From assembly GCA_045636145.1 (NCBI GenBank), contig JAZTWV010000021.1:1-46273 (forward strand): DNA of 46,273 nt. The letters run 5' to 3'. Under the pieces are notes generated by a model. That model was not told the origin of the DNA. It ran no database searches and saw only the letters and a list, made by a program, of their open reading frames with translations. This DNA comes from Flemingiibacterium sp045636145 (GTDB lineage Bacteria; Bacillota; Clostridia; Oscillospirales; CAG-272). Shown in pieces: positions 41,158-46,273 of this stretch. Both the position numbers and the translations under genes were made by a program. Each line of letters begins with the position of its first letter. The stretch's first letter is position 1.

Positions 41158-41172
41158 TATAAGATTATGCTG

Positions 41173-41219
41173 AAAACGCCGCCAAAGTGCTTTATTGATA
41201 GCACTTGGCGGCGTTTTTT
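41173..41219. terminator. Bidirectional terminator between the carrier gene and dinB
   Basis: AAAACGCCGCCAAAGTGC (41173-41190) pairs with GCACTTGGCGGCGTTTT (41201-41217), one base bulged, with T runs for both directions. Confidence 0.9.
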
Positions 41220-42462
41220 AGTTGTCTCTGTCATTTTCCATCTCGGCGCGGTGCTTTTTTCCAACCTCATGAGTGACCCCGCCAAGGCGTATCGTGCCCG
41301 AACCGAATTTCTTTCGTATTTCATCAACAGTACGGTCAAGCTTCCTGTCTTTTTCACGCCTTATTATCGACTCCTCGCTGTCAAATAAGGATAACTGCAC
41401 AGCATCTCCGCGGTCTATTTCGGATAGAGCCACACCGAGTAGTCTGAGCGGTGTTTTTCCGTCCCACAGCTCACGAAGAAGCTTCATTGACAGCTTATAT
41501 ATCTCACTTGTTATATCAGTGGAAGCATCAAGCTTCTTTCCGTGTGAGCGGTCGCAGAAATCGGCGGTTCTGGTCGACACCGTGATGCAGTAAGCTCTCA
41601 CTCCGTCAGCGCGCATTCTGGATGCCGTACTGTCGCACAGGGCGAGTATTACAGGCTCCGCTTCGGCATAGGATGTTATGTCGCGCTCAAGGGTAGTGGA
41701 ATTGCTGTATCCTTTAGGAGCTTCCGGCTCTGAATTTACCGGCGAGTCGTCTATTCCGTTGGCATATCGCCAAAGATGATGCCCCTGCTTCTCTCCGAAG
41801 ATGGAAACGAGCAGATTTACGTCACACTGGGCTATATTTCCGATTTTGTATATCCCATGGCGCTCAAGACTCTCAGCCGTTGCCGCGCCTACCGAAAAAA
41901 GCTCCCTTACGGGAAGATTCCACATCTTTTCGGGGATTTCTGACGGGAAAAGCGTGTGGATCAGATCAGGCTTTGTAAAATCGCTTGCCATTTTTGCGCA
42001 CAGCTTATTTTCGCCGATTCCGATGTTTACCGTGAATCCCAGCGTGTCGCGGATCTCATTTTTTATGAGCATTGCCACATGAAGCTTGTCCGGATACATG
42101 ATATCCGTGCCGCTCATATCAAGAAAACATTCATCAATGGAGAATTGCTCTACCACAGGGGCATATTTTCTGCATATTGCGATAAATCCACGTGAGCATT
42201 GTGTGTAGAGCTTAAAATCCGGTTTTACCAATACAAGAGAAGGGCATTTCCTCAGTGCGGCGGCTACAGGCTCACCGGTTTTTATGCCGAATTTCTTTGC
42301 AGGGATTGATTTTGCAAGTATCACACCCCGTCTGGCTTCGCGATCGCCTCCAACCGCAGACGGCACAAGGCGCAGGTCGGGAAGTCCCTCTTTAACACGG
42401 CGTGCAGCCTCCCAAGATAAAAAAGCACTGTTTACGTCAACATGAAATATAACTCTGGACAT
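41218..42462 (-). CDS. dinB: DNA polymerase IV (Y-family, translesion)
   Basis: 414 residues. The palm motifs are FHVDVNSAFLSWEAAR and FSIDECFLDMSGT (catalytic Asp-Glu), with GIGENKLCAKMASDFTKP in the fingers/thumb region and LFSVGAATAESLERHGI in the HhH. QLSLF near residue 355 matches the beta-clamp-binding motif. Pol IV inserts across lesions with low fidelity. The promoter carries two LexA-like boxes, so the gene should belong to the SOS regulon. ATG 42462 has GGAGGTG upstream. Confidence 0.95.
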   Translation of the reverse strand: MSRVIFHVDVNSAFLSWEAARRVKEGLPDLRLVPSAVGGDREARRGVILAKSIPAKKFGIKTGEPVAAALRKCPSLVLVKPDFKLYTQCSRGFIAICRKYAPVVEQFSIDECFLDMSGTDIMYPDKLHVAMLIKNEIRDTLGFTVNIGIGENKLCAKMASDFTKPDLIHTLFPSEIPEKMWNLPVRELFSVGAATAESLERHGIYKIGNIAQCDVNLLVSIFGEKQGHHLWRYANGIDDSPVNSEPEAPKGYSNSTTLERDITSYAEAEPVILALCDSTASRMRADGVRAYCITVSTRTADFCDRSHGKKLDASTDITSEIYKLSMKLLRELWDGKTPLRLLGVALSEIDRGDAVQLSLFDSEESIIRREKDRKLDRTVDEIRKKFGSGTIRLGGVTHEVGKKHRAEMENDRDN

Positions 42463-42478
42463 GGCTGCACCTCCAAAC

Positions 42479-42526
42479 CGAACATTTGTTTACTTATATT
42501 ATAACATATGTTTTTGATAATTGCAA
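42479..42526 (-). promoter_or_regulatory. SOS-type promoter of dinB with two LexA-like boxes
   Basis: On the minus strand, TTGCAA (42526-42521), a 17-base spacer and TATAAT (42503-42498). AACATATGTT (42503-42512) lies in the spacer, the core of the Firmicutes LexA palindrome. A second box, CGAACATTTGTTTA at 42479-42492 on the plus strand, matches the consensus CGAACRNRYGTTYC in 12 of 14 positions and lies just downstream of the -10. Confidence 0.8.
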
Positions 42527-42552
42527 GTATAAAATAAATTTTGCCGTAATAC

Positions 42553-42581
42553 TTGAAATGCGGCGAAATATGTAGTATAAT
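42553..42581 (+). promoter_or_regulatory. Sigma-A promoter of the GNAT-aroK-pyrB group
   Basis: TTGAAA (42553-42558), a 17-base spacer, TATAAT (42576-42581), divergent from dinB. Confidence 0.88.
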
Positions 42582-42614
42582 ATAATTTAAGGAATTTTGT
42601 GGGAGGTGCCCAAG

Positions 42615-43193
42615 TTGAAAAAATCTTTTATATTTGACCTGTTTTCCAAAATTCCAACGCTTACCACCGAAAGGCTTACGCTCAGACGTATGAAAACCTC
42701 GGATTGGCGGGATATGTACGAATATGCAAGGCTTCAAAGGGTTACGGAATATCTGCTTTGGGATTCCCATAAATCCCCTGAGCAGACTCAGGATTATCTC
42801 AGATATCTTCAGGCGCAGTACAAGGCAGGAGATTTTTACGATTGGGCTGTTGTTCTGAATGATGAAAAAAAGATGATCGGCACCTGTGGGTTTACCTCCA
42901 TTGATTTTGCAAACAACTGTGCTGAAGTAGGATATGTGCTGAATCCCGACTATTGGGGCAGGGGGATTGCTACCGAGGCGGTTATGCGAGTGATTGATTT
43001 CGGTTTTTCGGAGCTTAACGCCCACCGTATCGAGGCAAAATATATCATCGGTAATTATGCCAGCCGCCGAGTCATGGAAAAATGCGGAATGAGCTTTGAG
43101 GGGATCAGGCGATCCTCCATGTTTATAAAGGGGGCATACCGCGATATCGGTGTTTGCGCGATTATATCTGATGAATATTTGAGGAACAGATAA
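42615..43193 (+). CDS. GNAT acetyltransferase (RimJ/RimL-like)
   Basis: 192 residues. TERLTLRRMKTSDWRDMYEYA at the start, the acetyl-CoA-binding motif NPDYWGRGIATEAV, and NYASRRVMEKCGMSFEG near the end are typical of the RimJ/RimL branch, which acetylates protein N-termini or small amines. The start is TTG 42615, because GGAGGT at 42602-42607 stands seven bases upstream; a frame from 42597 would put the start ahead of that site. It leads a four-gene run and ends two bases before aroK. The target is unknown. Confidence 0.88.
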   Translation: MKKSFIFDLFSKIPTLTTERLTLRRMKTSDWRDMYEYARLQRVTEYLLWDSHKSPEQTQDYLRYLQAQYKAGDFYDWAVVLNDEKKMIGTCGFTSIDFANNCAEVGYVLNPDYWGRGIATEAVMRVIDFGFSELNAHRIEAKYIIGNYASRRVMEKCGMSFEGIRRSSMFIKGAYRDIGVCAIISDEYLRNR

Positions 43194-43195
43194 AT

Positions 43196-43723
43196 ATGGC
43201 AGAATTAAAGAATAATACTATTGCACTTATAGGCATGACCGGGTGCGGTAAATCCAGCGTTGGCAGAATACTTGCCAAAAAGCTTGATGCGGTGTTTGTT
43301 GACCTTGACGATGAAATTATCAGACGGCATGGGGAAATAAAGAAGATATTTTCAGGGCTAGGTGAGGAAGCTTTCCGCAAGATTGAGGCTGATACACTTC
43401 GCGATATTACGTTCGAGAACAGTAAAAAAATTACTGTGCTGTCCTGCGGAGGCGGACTGCCAACCTATGAGCCAAGCCGTGAATTACTTTCTGAGATGTG
43501 TACCGTCGTATGGCTGAGAAGAAATGCGGACAGTGTGCTTGCAGATAAAAATGTGCTGGAAAGACCGCCCATAAACGGCGATCCTGAAAATTATCGAAGA
43601 TTACTTGAAATTCGCTATCCCATATACAGAAAAACGGCGGATTATTCATTCTACAACGCATTTCCGCAGCGCACTGCGGCGACAATAGTAAAAAAATTGG
43701 AACTTATAAAGAAGGAGAACTGA
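43196..43723 (+). CDS. aroK: Shikimate kinase
   Basis: 175 residues. The P-loop GMTGCGKSSVG, the shikimate-binding Asp in FVDLDDEI, GEEAFRKIE (conserved Arg), and SCGGGLP are all present. The enzyme phosphorylates shikimate at O3 on the way to chorismate. The lid region around residues 115-130 (LERPPINGD) has the conserved Arg-Pro. No other aro gene is nearby; it is grouped with an acetyltransferase and a mutarotase. Confidence 0.92.
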   Translation: MAELKNNTIALIGMTGCGKSSVGRILAKKLDAVFVDLDDEIIRRHGEIKKIFSGLGEEAFRKIEADTLRDITFENSKKITVLSCGGGLPTYEPSRELLSEMCTVVWLRRNADSVLADKNVLERPPINGDPENYRRLLEIRYPIYRKTADYSFYNAFPQRTAATIVKKLELIKKEN

Positions 43724-43724
43724 T

Positions 43725-44141
43725 ATGCTTAAGAAGATCCCGAAGATACTGTCCCCCGAGCTTGTTAAAATACTTATGGAGATGGGACACGGTGACGAAA
43801 TAGTTATAGCCGACGGTAATTTCCCGGCGGCATCAAACGCAAGAAATCTTGTGAGAGCAGACGGTCACGGAATACCTGAACTTCTCGAAGCTATTCTTGA
43901 ACTGTTTCCGCTTGATATTTACGAAAAGCCGGTGTACCTTATGGCGGTAACTCCCGGTGATACGGTTAAGACCACTATTTGGGATACTTATAAGGAGCTG
44001 ATCGCTCCCCATACTAAAGAAGCACCTGTAGAGGTAGAGCGTTTTGAATTTTACGAGCGTGCAAGAAAAGCTTACTGCGTACTTGCTCCAAGCGAATCCG
44101 CGCTTTATGCCAACATTATTCTCAAAAAAGGTGTTATCTAA
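43725..44141 (+). CDS. RbsD/FucU-family sugar mutarotase (FucU type)
   Basis: 138 residues. The family pattern LVKILMEMGHGDEIVIADGNFPA near the start (catalytic His and the D.N.P loop), followed by LVRADGHGIPELLEAIL, fits FucU, which interconverts the anomers of L-fucose and related sugars; RbsD is the ribose counterpart. The terminal RKAYCVLAPSESALYANIILKKGVI carries the conserved Tyr and family end. It begins one base after aroK and lies 11 bases before pyrB, with no fucose-catabolism genes next to it. Confidence 0.9.
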   Translation: MLKKIPKILSPELVKILMEMGHGDEIVIADGNFPAASNARNLVRADGHGIPELLEAILELFPLDIYEKPVYLMAVTPGDTVKTTIWDTYKELIAPHTKEAPVEVERFEFYERARKAYCVLAPSESALYANIILKKGVI

Positions 44142-44152
44142 GGAGACTGTAT

Positions 44153-45220
44153 ATGAAAATAAGAAACCTTATTGATTTTAACGATATGTCACTTGAGGAA
44201 TGGGAGGAGCTTCGCGCTCTTGCTTTCCGCATAAAAAAAGCGCCTGCAGAGTACCGCGACGTGTGCAAGGGCCGTATAATGGCGACGCTGTTTTATGAGC
44301 CGTCCACCCGTACACAGATGTCATTCCAGACCGCAATGATGCGCCTTGGCGGAAAGATCATCGGTTTCTCCGACCCCGGATCAAGCTCTGTTGCTAAAGG
44401 TGAGACCCTCCGCGACACTGTAAAGGTAGTCAGCGGATATGCGGATGTTGTGGTTATACGTCATCCTGTAGAGGGTGCGGCGTATGCTTCGTCGCTGTAT
44501 TCCCACTGCCCGGTAATCAATGCAGGAGACGGCGGTCATCTGCATCCCACTCAGACTCTTACCGACCTTATGACCATCCACGAGCTTAAGGGCAAGACCG
44601 AGGGACTTACTGTAGGCTGCTGTGGCGACCTTTTGAACGGCAGAACTGTCCATTCACTGCTCCGTGCGCTGATGCGCTTCAAGGGAAACAAATTTGTGCT
44701 TATATCCACCCCCGAGCTGAAGCTTCCCACTTTTGTTACCAATGAGCTTTTGGCAAACGGCTGTGAGATAAGAGAGTGTTCCACGCTTGAGGAATGCATC
44801 GGCGAGCTTGATGTGCTTTATATGACGCGTATACAGCGCGAGCGTTTCAAATCTCCCGAGGATTACGCCAAGCAGTCGGGAATATACCGCCTCACTTCTG
44901 ACAAGATGGAGCTTGCAAAGGCTGATCTTGCGGTGCTTCATCCTCTGCCGAAGGTAGACGAGATCGCTTATGAGGTTGACGATGATCCGAGATGCGTTTA
45001 CTTTGAGCAGGCGGAGAACGGTATGTTTATACGAATGGCACTTCTTGCGCGGCTTGTTGGCGCTGAGCGTACAGGACGCTGTCCTGCATATCCTCTGCCG
45101 CAAAAAGCATTCTGCCACAATGCCAGATGCATCACCAACCACGAAAAGTATCTGCCTGAGCTTACAAAGACGGTAGACGGCGAGAATCGTTGCTGTTACT
45201 GTGATTCTAAGATAAAATAA
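44153..45220 (+). CDS. pyrB: Aspartate carbamoyltransferase with a C-terminal PyrI-like zinc module
   Basis: 355 residues, about 45 longer than a normal catalytic chain. The carbamoyl-phosphate site is FYEPSTRTQMSFQTAM; HPTQTLTDLMTI and LHPLPKVDEI complete the PyrB set. After residue 300 the tail reads GRCPAYPLPQKAF, then CHNARCITNHEKYLPEL and ENRCCYCDSKIK. Cys321-x4-Cys326 and Cys347-x2-Cys350 copy the spacing pattern of the zinc site of the regulatory chain PyrI (C-x4-C, about 20 residues, C-x2-C), and CxNxxCIT resembles it in sequence too. The PyrI allosteric nucleotide-binding domain is absent and no pyrI follows. Catalysis should be normal; regulation is open. Confidence 0.92.
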   Translation: MKIRNLIDFNDMSLEEWEELRALAFRIKKAPAEYRDVCKGRIMATLFYEPSTRTQMSFQTAMMRLGGKIIGFSDPGSSSVAKGETLRDTVKVVSGYADVVVIRHPVEGAAYASSLYSHCPVINAGDGGHLHPTQTLTDLMTIHELKGKTEGLTVGCCGDLLNGRTVHSLLRALMRFKGNKFVLISTPELKLPTFVTNELLANGCEIRECSTLEECIGELDVLYMTRIQRERFKSPEDYAKQSGIYRLTSDKMELAKADLAVLHPLPKVDEIAYEVDDDPRCVYFEQAENGMFIRMALLARLVGAERTGRCPAYPLPQKAFCHNARCITNHEKYLPELTKTVDGENRCCYCDSKIK

Positions 45221-45386
45221 GCGCGCAGGTGATCGAGTATCAACATTTGCGACATATGTTGACGCATTCCTTGCGATAAACCAGCATCAATCTTAGCATT
45301 ACAAAAGGATTGACTCAGAATATCAAATGGGTAAATACAGGTATTGAATAATCCATTATTGAGCTAAACAACTAGGAGGTATCTCG
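45221..45386. other. Intergenic segment between pyrB and the 46-residue peptide
   Basis: There is no clear terminator after pyrB. CAACAT (45241-45246) and ATGTTG (45256-45261) form a small inverted repeat. TTGACT (45310-45315) with TAAATA (45332-45337) at a 16-base spacing is a weak promoter candidate for the downstream small gene. Confidence 0.4.
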
Positions 45387-45527
45387 ATGGAATTTGTAAA
45401 ATGGCTATGTATTGTCCTCGGTATCATAATGTTTTTGGTTATAAATTTTCCCGTTTTGTTTTGGTTTGTCATTGTTCCTGTTGTAGTGATTGGATTCCTA
45501 AAATTGGTTGGATGGTTGAAGAAATAG
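45387..45527 (+). CDS. 46-residue hydrophobic membrane peptide
   Basis: A small gene with a perfect AGGAGGT (45374-45380) six bases before its ATG. The product starts MEFVKWLCIVLGIIMFLVIN, then FPVLFWFVIVPVVVIGFLKL and VGWLKK: nearly all hydrophobic, giving two short membrane helices separated by Asn-Phe-Pro, with a basic C-terminus. It resembles no family I can name. Possible roles are a small membrane regulator or a type I toxin-like peptide, but neither is supported by more than size and composition. Confidence 0.7.
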   Translation: MEFVKWLCIVLGIIMFLVINFPVLFWFVIVPVVVIGFLKLVGWLKK

Positions 45528-45578
45528 AATAAATTTATAAGTTATGTGTGCGATTATTCGCAAAGGTATTAAGTCGAA

Positions 45579-45618
45579 TATAATAAAAAATCCGCCGATC
45601 GGCGGATTTTTTATTATA
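45579..45618. terminator. Perfect 40-base palindrome (bidirectional terminator)
   Basis: TCCGCCGA/TCGGCGGA at the centre (45591-45606) is flanked by ATAAAAAA and TTTTTTAT, the whole 45579-45618 being an exact inverted repeat. It can end the small-peptide transcript on the plus strand and acts symmetrically on the other strand. Confidence 0.85.
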
Positions 45619-45626
45619 CTTAGAAA

Positions 45627-45659
45627 ATGAGCCTTGCACCAAAGCTGTGCAAGGCTCAT
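45627..45659 (-). terminator. Terminator after ppdK
   Basis: ATGAGCCTTGCAC (45627-45639) pairs perfectly with GTGCAAGGCTCAT (45647-45659) around a seven-base loop; on the minus strand TTTTC follows. It lies about 35 bases past the ppdK stop. Confidence 0.8.
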
Positions 45660-45692
45660 ATATTTTCTGTTTAGATTTAGTAATTCAAAGAA

Positions 45693-46273
45693 TTACTTGC
45701 CTTCGTTGATAGCTGCCTGAGCTGCTGCGAGTCTTGCTATCGGCACACGGAAGGGCGAGCAAGAAACGTAGCTAAGACCGATCTTGTGGCAGAACTCAAC
45801 GGAGGACGGGTCGCCGCCGTGCTCACCGCAGATACCGAGCTTGATGTCGGGTCTGGTCTTTCTGCCGAGGTCAGCAGCGAGAGCTACGAGCTTACCAACG
45901 CCGTTCTGATCGAGCTTAGCGAAGGGATCGTTTTCGTAGATCTTCTTGTCGTAGTAAGCACCGAGGAACTTACCAGCGTCATCTCTGGAGAAGCCGAAGG
46001 TCATCTGAGTAAGGTCGTTAGTACCGAAGGAGAAGAACTCTGCTTCCTTAGCGATCTCGACAGCGGTAACTGCCGCACGAGGAATCTCGATCATAGTACC
46101 AACCTTGTAGTGCATATCGGAGCCTGCTGCTGCGATTTCAGCGTCAGCGGTCTCAACTACAACGTTCTTAACGTACTTGAGCTCCTTGATTTCGCCAACG
46201 AGCGGAATCATGATCTCGGGCTTAACGTTCCAGTCAGCGTGGTTCTTCTTGACGTTGATTGCAGCGCGGATGA
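45693..46273 (-). CDS. ppdK: Pyruvate, phosphate dikinase, C-terminal part (5' end outside window)
   Basis: The last 193 or so residues of the enzyme; the frame stays open to the window edge (upstream of the first Met come NHADWNVKPEI and then MIPLVGEIKE). The PEP/pyruvate-binding TIM barrel is identified by GTMIEIPRAA, FFSFGTNDLTQMTFGFSRDD and the catalytic-cysteine loop LGICGEHGGDPSSV. The end motif SCSPFRVPIARLAAAQAA is also family-standard. PPDK interconverts pyruvate and PEP using ATP/AMP and pyrophosphate, a common glycolytic variant in anaerobic Clostridia. It ends at its own terminator. Confidence 0.97.
   Translation of the reverse strand, partial: IRAAINVKKNHADWNVKPEIMIPLVGEIKELKYVKNVVVETADAEIAAAGSDMHYKVGTMIEIPRAAVTAVEIAKEAEFFSFGTNDLTQMTFGFSRDDAGKFLGAYYDKKIYENDPFAKLDQNGVGKLVALAADLGRKTRPDIKLGICGEHGGDPSSVEFCHKIGLSYVSCSPFRVPIARLAAAQAAINEGK

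Noticed and set aside
45241..45261. CAACAT...ATGTTG as a LexA box
   Set aside because: The half-site spacing does not fit GAAC-N4-GTTC, and no promoter overlaps it.
1..46273. CRISPR array, rRNA, tRNA, prophage or insertion sequence
   Set aside because: None was seen on reading both strands: no regularly spaced repeats, no transposase or integrase motifs, no cloverleaf or conserved rRNA segments.

Overview
The window looks like part of the chromosome of an endospore-forming anaerobe of the class Clostridia, probably Ruminococcaceae/Oscillospirales or a close relative (inference from gene content only). The pointers are a spoVAC-spoVAD-spoVAE operon, an intact sigK, a Firmicutes sepF-yggT-ylmH-divIVA-ileS-lspA cell-division/translation block, a lysine (L-box) riboswitch in front of dapA, LexA boxes of Firmicutes type in front of dinB, and pyruvate phosphate dikinase. 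Many promoters have near-consensus sigma-A spacing (TTGACA-17-TATAAT). No phage, insertion sequence, CRISPR array, rRNA or tRNA gene was seen.

Layout. 1-6495 (+): end of a CapA-type gene, AEC transporter, topB, a HAD phosphatase, then spoVACDE. 6552-7476 (-): a 45-residue cysteine-rich mini-protein and a multi-zinc-ribbon hypothetical protein. 7746-11435 (+): metallo-beta-lactamase-fold hydrolase, DUF1385 (YqhQ) membrane protein, and a GH2 glycosidase. 11481-28459 (-) is a 17-kb one-strand block: a heterodimeric ABC exporter with a Cof-type phosphatase, rluD and a YcxB-like gene upstream; then lspA, ileS, divIVA, ylmH, yggT, sepF, yggS and a HlyD-like protein; then miaA with a translationally coupled antitoxin; then dapA-dapB under a lysine riboswitch.

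28926-34826 (+): queA, a toxin-antitoxin pair whose toxin gene is frameshifted and which lies between two copies of a small palindromic repeat, a SLOG/DUF1273-like protein, sigK behind a sigma-E-like promoter, a NYN-domain protein and a NUDIX hydrolase with an unrecognised N-terminal half. 35188-36955 (-): trpS and a cyclophilin lipoprotein. 37116-41157 (+): a tight three-gene operon of a nitrilase fused to a degenerate GDPD-like barrel, a PlsC acyltransferase with a zinc ribbon, and a GltS-like carrier. 41218-42462 (-): SOS-controlled dinB. 42615-45527 (+): GNAT acetyltransferase, shikimate kinase, a FucU-like mutarotase, an aspartate carbamoyltransferase carrying a PyrI-like zinc module, and a 46-residue membrane peptide. 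45693-46273 (-): the 3' end of ppdK.

The most unusual items are the PyrB with a fused regulatory-subunit-like zinc motif, the nitrilase/pseudo-GDPD operon, the antitoxin coupled to miaA, the sigma-G-like promoter lying inside the hairpin between the HAD gene and spoVAC, the frameshifted toxin flanked by repeats, and the NYN protein beside sigK. All functional calls are by eye from protein motifs and remembered family features; no database search was run.
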